Positions 43,175-55,199 of a stretch of DNA of 64,000 nucleotides are shown here, piece by piece. The stretch is from Sinonovacula constricta (taxonomy: Eukaryota > Mollusca > Bivalvia > Cardiida > Solecurtidae), in NCBI GenBank assembly GCA_007844125.1, contig CM017573.1, positions 6,043,441 to 6,107,440 of the forward strand. Reading direction: 5' to 3'. The notes under the pieces are model-generated. The model did not search any database. It was not told where the DNA came from and saw nothing but the letters and a program-made list of their open reading frames with translations. A program made the translations under genes and the position numbers. Each line of letters starts with the position of its first letter. Within the stretch, counting starts at the first letter, position 1.

Positions 43175-43693
43175 CATTCTATACATAGCGTGTGACGTCA
43201 CTACGTTAAAGTCATCTCTATACTACGACTCGTAACTCACCCAAAATTTGAGATTTGTGCATGCATAAAAAATAGTTCCGCGTAGGAAATACGTTCGATT
43301 ATAATATTCATTGAATTAAGATAAATGACTAAACAACCATATTCTAAGGCCTTATTCTATATCCAGAAACTTTTAAAGTCTTGGTATTTATAGATAAATG
43401 GAAAAAAAATATTAAACAGTAATATGTCCATTCTATACATAGCGTGTGACGTCACTACGTTAAAGTCTGGACCGTTTACAAAATTTAGTTCAAATTTTTT
43501 GCATGAAACATATTTTAACTATTAGAATGTATAAAAAAATGCCAAAATAATCTGTTGTATACCTCTTCGTACTTGTTTTGTTCATTTTAGCAATCACTTC
43601 CGTATTCATAACAGCCATGTTGAAGAACTACTTTACCCACAATACACCGAGTGCATTCACACAGGTCATTTTGACCGTGTGTTGACGCAACGT
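43175..43693. repeat. REP-J copy 2
   Basis: 519 bp, same orientation as copy 1 and differing by few substitutions plus one 30 bp deletion. Both begin CATTCTATACA and end GTTGACGCAACGT. The CACTACGTTAAAGTC motif occurs twice. Confidence 0.85.
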
Positions 43694-43827
43694 TATATAT
43701 GAAACTGCCTTGTCAAGAAACGTTCTCATCTTCATTTGTCTTTTCATCGCATTCTATTTATAGATTTTCCGAAATCATAGTATTGGTGCGAAAGCAAATC
43801 AAATGGTTTTTTTTCCCTTTGTCGGTT

Positions 43828-44229
43828 CTGTTGGACAAGCCAATCATATTGGGGTTTTTCAATATTGGTCCTGTTTTTGTCTGTTGTTGTTGTATATATA
43901 TATTTATTTATTTATATTGGCCCTGTTGAACCAGCCAATCAAAAAGCCTTATTTCCCAATTGCTCCTGTTTTTGTTTGTTTTGTTTTGTTGTTGTTGTTT
44001 TTGTTACATCGCACCGACACATTTATTTTCATATTGGCGACGTCCAGCTAATAATTGGTGGAGGAAGACCCCAGACTTATGCCTGGGTAGAACCACCGGT
44101 GCACTGCAGATTAGCTGGAAAACCTCCCCACATGAAAGTTCTCGGCCCTACCGGGACTCGAACCCACGTATTGAGGGGCTGAGGAGTTACAAGTCAAAGA
44201 CTGTAACCTCTCGACCACGGGCGCCCCCG
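43828..44229 (-). mobile_element. Diverged direct repeat and SINE-3
   Basis: At 43828-44003, two loosely similar units (AAGCCAATCATATT and CAGCCAATCAAAAA, each followed by TCCTGTTTTTGT and a GTT run). SINE-3 occupies 44004-44229 (minus): GGCGACGTCCAGCTAATAAT, GGGTAGAACCACCGGTGCAC, B box in GGGACTCGAACCC and the A-box half TCGACCACGGGCGCC. Confidence 0.82.
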
Positions 44230-44573
44230 TTTTTCTTTGCATCAGCTTTGATTAATTTGACTGGCACAGTTTTCGTGGCATATTGACATTGCAAACATGA
44301 AACAATCAGGGAAGTAAAACGCCAATACATCACAAATTAACTGATTTCTCAATAAACAGACATAAAACGCACCGCCATTAAATAAGTTTACTTTACGTGT
44401 ATACGCCAATTAAAAGGACTGTACCGTTTAAAAGAATAATAAAGTTATAAATATATATTCGAATTAATGATTTTTAAATTGATCTATTTGTCAATTTGCA
44501 TATTAAGGACGTTGTATTTCATTTGATCCCAATTCATTGTGTGCTATTTCGTTAAATGTGGTATCAAGCGGTT
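44230..44573. other. No recognisable feature
   Basis: AT-rich; nothing recognised. Confidence 0.5.
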
Positions 44574-44723
44574 TGGGATGGGATGGGATGGGATTTGCCG
44601 GCTTTTTTGCCGATACTGTGCAGCGACATTTCTATCATTATAGCACAGGGGCCCTTATGAGGTGCCTAGGGACTGAACCCGGCCGGTCAATTATACTGAC
44701 ATCGACGTGTCAGGCGTATAAAA
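44574..44723 (-). mobile_element. SINE-2 tail and partial body
   Basis: GGGATGGGATGGGATTTGCC, then body to CGTGTCAGGCGTA. The head is missing. A SINE-1 lies only 20 bp away. Confidence 0.85.
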
Positions 44724-44743
44724 GAAATTATAGCGATAACGAT

Positions 44744-45053
44744 TGTTTGTTTATTGGGTTTATCGTCCCACCAACAGTATTTCAGTTATCTGGAGACGGT
44801 GTCCATTTGAGGTAGCTATAGTGCTGCCCTCACTGTGTATAACATGCCGTCAACATCTGGCATGATACCGCACCCAGTCACGTTATCCTGACACCGGGCC
44901 AAGCAGTAAAAAATTACCCTTATATTTGCTTGAGCGTTAGCAAGGGAGCTATACCACTATCATTTTAACGGCTTTGGTATATCGCGGCCAGGGATCGAAC
45001 CCGGGGCCTCCCGTACCTGGAGCCGAACATCTACCGATTGCGCTACCAGGACC
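44744..45053 (-). mobile_element. SINE-1, full length
   Basis: One tail unit, body, head with B box GGATCGAACCC and A-box half ATCTACCGATTGCGCTACCA (minus). Confidence 0.88.
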
Positions 45054-47379
45054 TTTGATTATGACTGTCATTTTCAAGAAACGGCAATTTTCAAATACAA
45101 ACCCTAACATAATTGCGTATATTATTAAACTCTTACGCCTGGGTTTATGTATCATTAACATTTTCTCAACCTGCTAGAAACAAGTGATAATGTTTATATA
45201 AACAGTGTGAATATTGAGCCGTCTTAACAATGCCCGCACTACTTTCATCCGAGTGTGAAAAATAGGCCTTGTTTACCTTTTTGCGTTATTGTTTTCTTAA
45301 TTAAAAAAATCAGATTTTTGGTGTGTTTTTTTAATTCAGAAATAGGCAGCAAAGGGGTTTATCGTACTTATTTGGGCTCTTCGTGTGAAAGCGCTTTACA
45401 TGTGTATCTCTATATAATGAAACTCCATGCAGTTTGAATGATAGGTGAAGTCATTCAATAACCGAACCCCCCTTCAAAATGTATTCTCATCACTATATAC
45501 ACAAAAGTCTTTTCCCATCCCCCACCCTTTTCTGGTGAAGGTAATTTATGTGAAAATGCTTGGGTGTGGAAGGTAACTGGACATAGTTGAATAAACCGCA
45601 ATAACTTTCTATGGAGAAGAGAAATAAAAAATCTACATAGAGTGGGGAGCGTGGAAAAAAGTTGAATTAAAATTTTACGTAAGCTTTTCAGGCAGGAATA
45701 TGTACCCCCGAGTCAGAACGCAAAAGAAATTACACACCACGTGTTGCACTTAAAGTGGAGTTAATATATATATATTATATATATAAATATATTTAATAAA
45801 AAGTGGAATTATTGAATAAGAGATTATAACAGAAAATGATTTAAACGTTGTTTGCGAGTTTCTGTGTGTATCAGCTGTTGATATTAATTATTTTCGTGCG
45901 AAATAGATAGCATAAATATAAAAATATATAAATTATATTTAAGCCTAGAATTTTGTGAACTATACAAAAAAGTGTTTTTATGTTAATATTGTGTGTGTTT
46001 GTTTGTGTATTTTATCCCATAATTGTGTTTTGTGTAGAAAAAAAACAACAACACTGTGATATAATTCACCGGATTAACGGGAGAGGAAATACAGAAAGTG
46101 GCAACCGTGTTTTCTTTTGCTGCAAACGAAACTTTTCGAATTTCGGCAGTTTCGACATGTAAAAATCTGTTTCGCAGCAAGCTGGCAGAAAGACAAATGA
46201 TGAAGCGTGGTATGTTATTTTGATATTTTGACTCAAACAATTAGAACCAACAGTTTGTTCTTCAGTTGGATAATATAATACAAACATCCAATTATTAACA
46301 ATATCAACATGTTCATTATTATTAATTATCATTCATTTATAACGAAATAACAATTTTGCCCAACACGACATACAGAATACATGTATTTTAGAGTTAATTT
46401 CCGAAACGATACAAAAGGATACCAGCTTTTGTTTTTGAGAAAGCTTGCTGCTTGTTTTTGTGTAGTTTTCTGTCAGATCGACATTAAACTTTCTTGCAGC
46501 TGAGCAATCCAGTGAAGGACCCAAATCTGGGGGGATAGCTGGATCAGCTGCTGTGTCTGGTAAAGGAGGAGTTAAGAGAAAGCTAGACACAAAATCATAC
46601 GAGACAAAGTACCAGGCAATAATGGAAGTCTAAAAAGGCACAAAATCAAATTCGGATAACTCAAACTTCGGATATCTCAAACTATTTTCTACGGTCCCTT
46701 GAAATTTGAGATAACGAGAGTATATATATATTCATATACTGCACTTCCCTTTGACATTGTGTTAAAGTTTAATTCGACCAAACCGCCTGATATTTCGTGA
46801 GCGCTTCAATCAAGAAGCCCCCGGTTCGAATCCCGGATGAGGCGGACATTATTTTCATGTTGATATTCTTATTTTTCATACATGCAATTGGGTTTTTGTT
46901 ATGATTGCAAATGCTACAAAATATATTTAGAAGTTAGAAGTTTTTTTTCTAGTTACATATGTTCAATACGTGCAGACATGCGATTAAAGGAAACAAACAA
47001 ATAAACAACTTTAGACCAATTCTTAGAACTAACTGAACGACGAAAATACTGAAAACTGATTGCAATTAATTTAAAATACTGGTAGCATTTGAAAGTTACT
47101 AGCAGCACTTTCTCGGGAAAGTAATAGCTGTTCTACTCCGGCAAAAACACGTCACGACAGGTGTAGGCTAATAATCCATGCAGCGGAAGGCTGGGAGCAG
47201 ACGTGGTTCTTTAACCGCCCTGGGGGCCTCTACATTGGCCTGATTTTCTGCCAGGGTTGACTCTCTTAGCCCTTAGGTTCTAACAAAAACCGTCCCGCAA
47301 GGCAGCGGAAGACTTTGAAGAGTAGGGGCGTCAATTTTCCCAAACTTATATCACTTACCAGCATATACCAGCATAACAC
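45054..47379. other. No gene; tRNA-like remnant at 46788-46850
   Basis: CCGCCTGATATTTCG...GGTTCGAATCCCGG...AGGCGG at 46788-46848 resembles a tRNA with pairing acceptor ends, but the D arm is missing and the anticodon loop is short, so I do not call a tRNA gene. Small AT run near 45766-45785. No other repeat or coding region recognised over 2.3 kb. Confidence 0.5.
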
Positions 47380-47555
47380 AATGCATAAAACGGCGACAAC
47401 AAAGTGATCAGGAAATGTCATATACACTACACATACTTAATGACGTCACACTGCGATAATGACGTCACACTACGATAACCAACTGGTGTTACCAAAAATA
47501 ACGCATTCATGAGTGTTACCTCAAACACGCGCGGTAGGTTTTGTGATAAATATCG
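47380..47555 (-). repeat. REP-K copy 2
   Basis: Reverse complement of 11433-11606, with AATGCATAAAACGGCGACAA, two TGACGTCACACT blocks and CGCGGTAGGTTTTGTGATAA. Confidence 0.7.
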
Positions 47556-47719
47556 CATTTCTATTGTATTGCAGTTTTACCTATACCTAACAATGCGCGA
47601 CATTATTGACAAAATTGCAAGTAATTATCAACTGGCATGCATTTGAAAATTCAATGTATGTCAAAGCTGACCCCTGACATATCAGGGGCGTGGTTAAATT
47701 TGAGTCTGTTTACCAATCA

Positions 47720-48065
47720 CAGGGTCGTAGCTAGGCATAATATGATATGTACGCACAGGCGCTAGGGGTTCAGGATATATGCTCCCAGCGGAAAATTGTG
47801 TAATTCTAGATCGTGCGTGGTAGCTTTAAGGGTGTTCGGTATCGACATATAACTAGATTTTAAGTTTAATCTTATTTTACATAGATTTAAATATTGATTT
47901 GTTCAAATCATGATATACTTCTTTAATTTCTAAATAGAAAATAATTAAAGCGCCTATCTAGTTATGACAATTTATATAAAAATAATTCTTGCAGATTTAA
48001 TATTTTTTTTATATTTTCATTCTTTGGGAACAATGTGTACGCAGTTGCGTAATTTGCGTACGGGG
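47720..48065 (+). mobile_element. MITE-hAT, right end lost
   Basis: Left end CAGGGTCGTAGCTAGGC. The right subterminal ACGCAGTTGCGTAATTTGCG is present, but the final CGCCCCTG is replaced by the junction with a MITE-TTAA. Confidence 0.8.
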
Positions 48066-48067
48066 TG

Positions 48068-48306
48068 GTCTCTGCTAAAAATAGATATCGACGTTAGAGC
48101 AGATTAACTGGGTGACTATTGAAAAGTAAGTGGTCACGTGATTTTCTAAGTCTAAAAATAGTTATCTTTGCAGCGTGGCTCGGATAGGAAACACCTTTTT
48201 GCAGTTAAGAGTGGGGATTTATCACTGAATGTTCAAACAGATTTTTTGCATAAATAAACAGCATTTTCAAGTATCAATGCCTTACTTGGTTAGTTAAGAA
48301 AAATAT
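48068..48306 (+). mobile_element. MITE-TTAA, left-truncated
   Basis: CTAAAAATAG at 48075-48084, GTGGTCACGTGATTTTC and GCAGCGTGGCTCGGATAGG. The right terminus merges with the left terminus of the next copy. Confidence 0.82.
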
Positions 48307-48387
48307 ATATAAAGGTGGTATCCGATAGTCTTGACGAAAATTCGTTTTTTTTTTAAACAGTTAAATCAGTTATGGCTACTTAAGAAG

Positions 48388-48968
48388 CAATCTCCCATGC
48401 AGAGTTGTCGCTCGTCCCTCTCTCAGACACCTCTGCAATGGGCTCACGTCAAGATTTTTGACGGAAATTTTAAAGTGTTATTTTAAGAATATTTTCAAAT
48501 TAAAATAATACTTCTACATAAAATAAATAAACATCTACTAAAAAGACATATATTGAACTAAATAACTAAAGATATTTAATTAATTCAAGCGCACTATTTT
48601 TGGAAGAATAACATAATGATATTAATGCGCATTTGTAAATAAACATGGACGTGATCCACGAGGCAGTTAAGAAATACGACAAGAACTTGGTTTTAAAAGA
48701 TAAACAGAGGGAGGCATTGACCTACGTTGTAAAGAGCAAATGTGATCTTGTCGTTAGCCTTCCCGTTGGGTATGGTAAAAGTGTTATTTTCCATCTTTTA
48801 CCCTTCTTGAGTTCTTGTTTCTACAAATAAAACAAACAACTTCCCGTTTCACCGGTGTCACCATCTTTAATATCATGTGACTTTTTGAAAGTCACGTGGA
48901 TCGAAAGTAGTCCCGACATTAAGTGAGCCAATAATAGAGGTGAATGTATGAGCCGATGGTAGAGAGTG
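48388..48968 (+). mobile_element. 581 bp insertion with 9 bp repeats carrying helicase segment
   Basis: CTTAAGAAG flanks both sides perfectly (48379-48387, 48969-48977), marking a discrete insertion. Ends CAATCTCCCATG and, inverted, CACTCTCTACCAT are only loosely alike. The first 100 bp (CAGAGTTGTCGCTCGT, then CAAGATTTTTGACGG) recurs at 54745-54830, so at least this end is repetitive. It encodes the RecQ-like segment at 48645-48830. Confidence 0.75.
48645..48830 (+). pseudogene. RecQ-like helicase, N-terminal fragment
   Basis: 61 residues from a start preceded by AATAAAC. Residues LKDKQREALTYVV match the Q-motif region of RecQ-type DNA helicases and SLPVGYGKSVIFHLLPFL matches helicase motif I (Walker A, GYGKS), which binds ATP phosphate. 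RecQ family helicases unwind DNA 3' to 5' and need motifs II to VI and usually a zinc-binding domain, none of which follow: the frame stops 10 codons after motif I. Either a first exon with its continuation outside the insertion or, more likely, a captured fragment. Confidence 0.6.
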
Positions 48969-49396
48969 CTTAAGAAGATGACGTAAAATGCTGTTTATTG
49001 ATGTCTTTCATCTAAATACAAAGTGAAACACAATTCGCCGCTCGTCATTACAAACATGTATTTCATATCTGAGCCACGTTGCACAGTTACCTATTTTTAA
49101 ACAACGAAAACCACGCGACATCTTTCTTTTATGATCAAGTGACGTCATCATCCGGGAAATCAGCTCTGACGTCAATATCTATTTTTAGCAGCGATCCCCA
49201 ACTTTTCTTTTTATAGATGTGGAAAGAATGAGCATTTCAAGAGATTTTCTTTTCGTTTGTTCTATCCAACAGTTTAATTAATGTTCAAAATCATTTACAC
49301 TTAAACTAAAACTTGAGTTTATGCAGAAATTATGCCAAAATTCTCCAAAACAGGTATAAGATATTTTCACATGTATTTGATAATACCAACCATTAA

Positions 49397-50350
49397 AGTG
49401 TCTTGTCCACGGTTTTACGAAACAATATGGGACAAAGTGTTACACGACCCGCTTGATGTGTATTTTTTTTTTAGTCACTATCGAGCAAAAAAAAAAAGGT
49501 TTATTTTTTGATGCACACTTATGATTTTTTTATAACCAAACGCGCAGTGCAGAGATATACTTTTTTCTTGAGCTATAAATAGCACATAATAAGTCAAAAG
49601 GCGTTACGACGCTTATGATTATGTCCACTTAAAGCGAATATAACCGTTGCAAAGACAACATGGTCTCATCTGGTAAATATTAGGAACTATTTTCTTTAGT
49701 TTTATCATTTTTTTAAACAAAATTATGCGTTTTAGAACAAAAAAAGTTCAAAATAAATAAATTACACAACATCAGTATAAGTGTGGCCAAGTTGCTTTAA
49801 ATTTTAGGAGGACTAAATCGCGTGAAGCGAATCAGACAGCAGTTAAATTGAATTATCTTAATGTAGGTGTACACGCCTTGTTGTTTAGTATAGATATAAA
49901 ATGACATTAAAATCGGCCTTTTTTATGTTGTAGCAACACCGCCATTAAGGATGTAATGTGTTTGATACAGAAAGAGGATTTGTTGTGGTTTTAATTTTAA
50001 CCGCCGCAACACGGTTAGTGAGGAAATGCCATTAAAGGAAGTGACTCCCGATTGATAAAATTGTCAGAATTAAAGAAAATTGAACAGAATGCTTGTATAA
50101 CTCTCACTGTACATGAAGTCCAGTAAAGATAAATATTGTTTTTTTACTGACCCAAACCCGATTTTATTATGCAAACTCAGAACTATTTACTACGCGGAAG
50201 CACACAAATAACTTAAATTGTCTAATTGGCTAAATGGCAGAAAAATAATGACGTCACAGTATTTAGAATGTAATATCAGTCGCAGCACCCCGGCGGTTTT
50301 ACTTTCAGAAATAGACCCCGGATGTAATGTATGGGGGAAGCAACCCCGGC
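49397..50350. other. No recognisable feature
   Basis: AT-rich, with T runs at about 49465 and A runs at about 49488. Opening AAAGTGTCTTGTCCACGG near 49396 could be a repeat edge, but I find no partner in the window. Confidence 0.45.
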
Positions 50351-51092
50351 AAGCTGGCGACCAATCACAAATATGTTGATAAACAAACTGTTGCAAGATG
50401 GCGACCAATCACAAATATGTTGATATACAAACTGTTGCAAGATGGCGACCAATCATAAATATGTTGATAAACAGACTGTTGCAAGATGGCGACCAATCAT
50501 AAATATGTTGATATACAAACTGTTGCAAGATGGCGACCAATCACAAATATGTTGATATACAAACTGTTGCAAGATGGCGACCAATCACAAATATGTTGAT
50601 AAACAGACTGTTGCAAGATGGCGACCAATCATAAATATGTTGATATACAAACTGTTGCAAGATGGCGACCAATCATAAATATGTTGATAAAAAACTGTTG
50701 CAAGATGGCGACCAATCATGAATATGTTGATAAACAAACTGTTGCAAGATGGCAACAAATCATAAATATGTTGATAAACAAACTGTTGCAAGATGGCAAC
50801 AAATCATAAATATGTTGATAAACAAACTGTTGCAAGATGGCAACAAATCATAAATATGTTGATAAACAAACTGTTGCAAGATGGCAACAAATCATAAATA
50901 TGTTGATAAACAAACTGTTGCAAGATGGCGACCAATCATAAATATGTTGATAAACAAACTGTTGCAAGATGGCGACCAATCACAAATATGTTGATAAACA
51001 AACTGTTGCAAGATGGCGACCAATTGTAAATATGCTGATAAACAAACTGTTGCAAGATGGCGGCCAATCATAACTATGTTGATAAACATACT
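50351..51092. repeat. 44 bp minisatellite, about 17 units
   Basis: Unit AAGATGGCGACCAATCACAA then ATATGTTGATAAACAAACTG TTGC, split here for length. Variant GGCAACAAATC units cluster together at about 50750-50925, showing local spread of a variant. No unique spacers, so not a CRISPR array. ORFs on both strands derive from it. Confidence 0.95.
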
Positions 51093-51164
51093 GTCGGTAC
51101 AACAAGTTGTTAAATGGCACATATATAGCATTAAATTGGGGGAAAACTATGTAAAACGAAAGCA

Positions 51165-51460
51165 CGAAAGAGAAAGACAGAGACAAATAGACAGTCAGAG
51201 AAAGAAACAGAGAGAGACACACAGAGAGACAGAGAGAGACACAGAGAGACAGAGAGAGAGAGAGATAGAGAGAGACTACGAGAGACAGAGGGACAGAGAG
51301 AGAGAGGGAGAGAGAGACAGAGACAGAGAAGGAGAGAGACAGAGAGAGACTAGGGGAGACAATGAGTGACAGAGAAAGTGACAGAGAGAGAGAGAGAGTG
51401 AGAGAGAGACAGAGAGACAGAGAGACAGAGAGACAGAGAGACAGAGAGAGAGAGACAGAG

Positions 51461-51531
<71 letters not shown>

Positions 51532-51560
51532 TAGACAGACAGACAGACAGAGACAGAGAA
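51165..51560. repeat. GA/GACA microsatellite
   Basis: AGAGAGACAGAGAG-type then (GACA)n with GATA at 51500-51535. Source of Leu/Ser- and Arg/Asp/Gln-rich ORFs. Confidence 0.95.
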
Positions 51561-52136
51561 AAATACTGCAACTATGATCAAGGCACGTAACGAGAATTTC
51601 GCTGTAGTCATAAAATGATCTTCGAGGCCTTTTTTCCAAACGTGTGCGGAAATAACCGAAGACGGTGCGAATGCATTTTTATAGCTAACAGTGATATATA
51701 ATATAACTAGTTTAGATACCTTTTTTGAAAAGATTAATTCAAATTATATTGTCGGTCGGTGAATGTTGGAAAAAAATTAAATAAAATTTACGGCTTTCTC
51801 GTTTAAAATCGTATACATGACCTTGGCGATATGAGATTAATGGTAAAACGTTCCCACGTATCTGATTAAAAGTTTATTGATTTGATTTTAAGAACTCTCG
51901 ACAGCCGTCTCGACGCAGATTAAAACTTGGACATGTTTATTACGATCGTATAATCTAAAGTTAATTCAACAAGATGTGCAGCAAAATAAACTTTTTTCTA
52001 AAATTGAAAAGCCATCAATCAATAATGCAAGTAAAAATATCAAAAGTGCGTAGGATTTTCAGTTCTTTTATGTCAGCAAAGCAACTATAACCGGTTATGT
52101 AAATTATCCTCAGAAGTTTGGTCCTGAATGTATTTA
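51561..52136. other. No recognisable feature
   Basis: Nothing recognised. Confidence 0.5.
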
Positions 52137-52385
52137 TTTGTTTGTTGTTTGTTTTTTAAATACATGGCAGCGACCAATTATAGCTATTAAACATTAATAT
52201 AGCAACGTCCAACTATTTTTGGTGGAGGAAGTCCCCAGACAATTGTCTGGGTAGAACAACCGGCGCACTGCAAGTCAGCGACTCTACCACTACGCCACGA
52301 GCGCCTCCTCCCCCTCCTACCCCCACGCCCCTTACCCCCCCCCCCAATGATTTTTAAACTGTTGGCGGGGCAATAAACAATACAA
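52137..52385 (-). mobile_element. SINE-3, with adjacent SINE-1 tail relic
   Basis: SINE-3 at 52137-52310: AGCAACGTCCAACTATTTTT, GGTAGAACAACCGGCGCACT and the A-box half CGACTCTACCACTACGCCAC. A C-rich run follows. At 52360-52385, ACTGTTGGCGGGGCAATAAA resembles the end of a plus-strand SINE-1 tail. Confidence 0.75.
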
Positions 52386-52521
52386 ATTACAAACACATAA
52401 ATCGATATACAGCAAAATTTCCATATTCAGCTCATGATGTGATTAAAAACAATCAACTTTAATACATATACATGTTTGTTTTCAACTAGTTCCCAACACA
52501 ATGGAAATTTACAGCACCAAC

Positions 52522-52680
52522 CAAGGGCGGATCGGAGGGGGGTGGGGTGGGGGTGGGGGTGGGGAGGTGTATCGTAGATGGTGGGCGGGGCAGATGGGAT
52601 GTTCTTTGTTTGTGTGCGTAGGTACGTGCGTGCGTGTGGGTGGGTGTTTGCGTTGGTGTGTATGTGTAAGAACTTTTTTT
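52522..52680 (+). repeat. hAT-like terminus and G-rich run
   Basis: CAAGGGCGGATCGG, similar to hAT ends, leads into GGGGTGGGGTGGGGGTGGGG at about 52536-52570, then GT-rich sequence. No partner end found. Confidence 0.55.
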
Positions 52681-52704
52681 GCGGTAAAAACAGCGACAAT
52701 GTTT

Positions 52705-53002
52705 GTTGGGTTTATCATCCCACTAACAGTATTTCAGTTATCTGGAGACGGTGTCCACTTAAAGCAGAAATAGTGCTGCCTTCATTGTGTATAGCATGCC
52801 GTAAACACCTGACATGATTCCACACCCAGTCACATTATCCTGACACTGGGCTAACCAGTCGTGGAAATACCCTTATATTCGCTTGAGCGTTAGCAGGGAG
52901 CTATACGACTACCATTTCCAACGACTTTGGTCTGTCGCGGTCCGGGATCGAGCCCGAGGCCTCCTGTACCTGGAGCCGACGCTCTACCGATTTTGGTCCG
53001 GT
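52705..53002 (-). mobile_element. SINE-1 with 14 bp duplication
   Basis: One tail unit, body and partial head. Perfect 14 bp direct repeat CAGCGACAATGTTT at 52691-52704 and 53003-53016. Confidence 0.93.
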
Positions 53003-53344
53003 CAGCGACAATGTTTTTCATTTTGTCTAGACCGTCGAAGATGCGTTCTGGCGTGTAGCCTCGATCTGGATCTGTGGTGATATCATTAATAATGTTTATA
53101 TTTAATTATTTTTATTTTTTAATATTTTATTAAATTGAATGTATAAAGTCTAGTCTGCTAATTTGTGTGTGTGTGGGAATACATGCTTTTCCCGGCACAT
53201 CTCGGACAAAATTGCAATATCACATGCCAAATGAATAACATTTAACTTTCATTTACACGCTTTACAAGGCAGACATTTTTTTTTTGTGACAACTGTGTCG
53301 ATTACAGAACCGATGTCAATATTGGAATATCTGTTGTAGACACA

Positions 53345-53434
53345 AATTAACCAACTTTCGTGTTTTTTTTGTAGAGTAACAAACATTTATTTGGCTGCAC
53401 TAAGGGTAAAGAAATTGTCGGATACCAACTTTAA
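53345..53434 (+). mobile_element. MITE-TTAA right-end fragment
   Basis: AAATTGTCGGATACCAACTT with terminal TTAA at 53431-53434; the core is not preserved. Confidence 0.6.
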
Positions 53435-54018
53435 ATAATTTGGTAACTGCGTATTTAAAATCGTATCCTAGTTTAACTTAATAATCGATAAACGCACGTG
53501 CATTCAATTCTTTGCAGTGCATAAATTATCGCGCGATCAAGTTGCAAGGAATACTTTTTAAAATACATTATTATGGGTAAATATGCATTCGTAACAAGAA
53601 TAATTGATCATTTATATGACTTCATAAATGGCCATCTAGCTTAAATAGACTATCAAAAAAATAGGTAAACCTATAGCGCATACTCGAATTAGATCAACAG
53701 ACAAAGCGTGTTTGATAATGGTAATTTTGCACCACAAAATGCTACTCCATTAAACTTCAATGAATTAATTTGATTAATTTATTGACATTGATATATTGGT
53801 TAAATGATGACAGATGCCGTTTAAAATGTGTGTTTGGATAAACGCCTATAAACCGGTGTCAAGGTATTTTTTTCCATTCGAAGAATCAGGTACAAAGTAA
53901 AGAAACCACGCATGCGCGAAATTAGGTCATATATTCACGTCTGTCATAATATTCATAATTTCAAAAAACCCAAACAAGACTGAATTTAATTATTAAGGCA
54001 TTAAAGAAGTTAAAAGTG
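53435..54018. other. No recognisable feature
   Basis: AT-rich; nothing recognised. Confidence 0.5.
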
Positions 54019-54513
54019 TATTGGGTTTATCGTTCCACCAACAGTATTTCAGTTATCTGAAGACGATGTCCACTTGAAGCAGATATAGTGCTGCCTTCAC
54101 TGTGTATAGCATGTTTGTTTATTGGGTTTATCGTCCCGCCAACAGTATTTCAGTTATCTGGAGACGATGTCCACTTGAAGCAGATATAGTGCTGCCTTCA
54201 CTGTGTATAGCAAGTTTCTTTATTGGGTTTATTGTCCCATCAACAGTATTTCAGTTATCTGGAGACGATGTCCACTTGAAGCAGATATAGTGCTGCCTTC
54301 ACTGTGTATAGCATGCCATGAACACGTTGCATGTTACAACACCCAGTCACATTATCCTGACACCGGGCCAACCAGTCGTGGAACTACCCTTATATTTGCA
54401 TGAGCGTTAGCAAGGGAGCTATACCACTACCATTTTTAACGACTTTGGTATGTCCAGGACCGAACTCGGAGCCTCGCGTACATGGAGCCGACGAACTTCT
54501 AGTTGCGTTATTA
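54019..54513 (-). mobile_element. SINE-1 with three tail units, decayed head
   Basis: Three tail units to about 54313, body, then a head with substitutions in both A- and B-box regions (CCAGGACCGAACTCGG). Confidence 0.87.
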
Positions 54514-54744
54514 GGTCCGTTATGGTATGGATATGATATTTAAGGCTTATAGAAAATTAACAACGTTTAGGCGAAGAGGAAATTAGATACAGTTACCTGG
54601 ATTCGGTAAGGTATTGAAGAAAGGCACAATTTAAACGAGCTATATCTTTAAGCCATTTTTCTTCTAATTTCATTTTTTTAATTATATGTACCCTCTATTT
54701 ACCTAGGAATTTACGTGGGTGTTGGATAAAACGATTTATCAATA

Positions 54745-54830
54745 CCCAAGCAGAGTTGTCGTTCGTATCTCAGAATAACACCTCCGTTAGGGACTCAGTG
54801 ACAAGATTTTTGTCTAAAACGAAAAACGAT
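54745..54830 (+). repeat. Copy of the RecQ-insertion left end
   Basis: CCCAAGCAGAGTTGTCGTTC, ACACCTCCGTTAGGGACTCA and CAAGATTTTTGTC align with 48395-48470. The helicase segment is absent here. Confidence 0.65.
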
Positions 54831-54870
54831 ATATAAACCAAAATGAACTTGATTTTCAAGGACCATAACC

Positions 54871-55189
54871 CATTCTCTCACCAGAGGGCGTGCTACACAA
54901 GTTTCGCTTACACCTCTGTCAACGCCGGGAAAAGTAGTTCTCATACACGTGATATTCTATCGTCACCTGTCGCAAAATAGTTCCCCGAAAATTTGGGTTA
55001 AAATAGATCTTAAACATTGTTCTAAAAAAAAAAAAATACCCATTTCCATTTTAAGTAAAATATACAGAGATCAAAATAATCTCACGAGCATTTTATTCAT
55101 TATTTATATTTTGTACAAGAATCTTGTACACCGGGCGTTGACAGAGGTGTAAGCGAAACTTGTGTAGTACGCCCTCTGGTGAGAGAATG
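54871..55189 (+). mobile_element. MITE-M2 copy 3, perfect 10 bp duplication
   Basis: A 319 bp element from CATTCTCTCACCAGAGGGCG to GAGAGAATG. GACCATAACC lies at 54861-54870 and 55190-55199. Nearly identical to copy 2, so recently active. Confidence 0.95.
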
Positions 55190-55199
55190 GACCATAACC

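Larger units (their letters stand above)
48309..49396 (-). mobile_element. MITE-TTAA interrupted by the RecQ-bearing insertion
   Basis: Left terminus AAAGGTGGTATCCGATAG. Core in reverse has GAGCCACGTTGCACAG and CTATTTTTAG at 49179-49188. Right end TAATACCAACCATTAA. The insertion at 48388-48968 lies in the subterminal GTTACCTGAACAGAT-equivalent region. Confidence 0.87.

Noticed and set aside
46788..46850. tRNA gene
   Set aside because: Acceptor ends pair, but the D arm is missing and the anticodon loop has six bases.
50351..51092. CRISPR-like array
   Set aside because: Units are contiguous with no unique spacers, in a eukaryotic context without cas genes.
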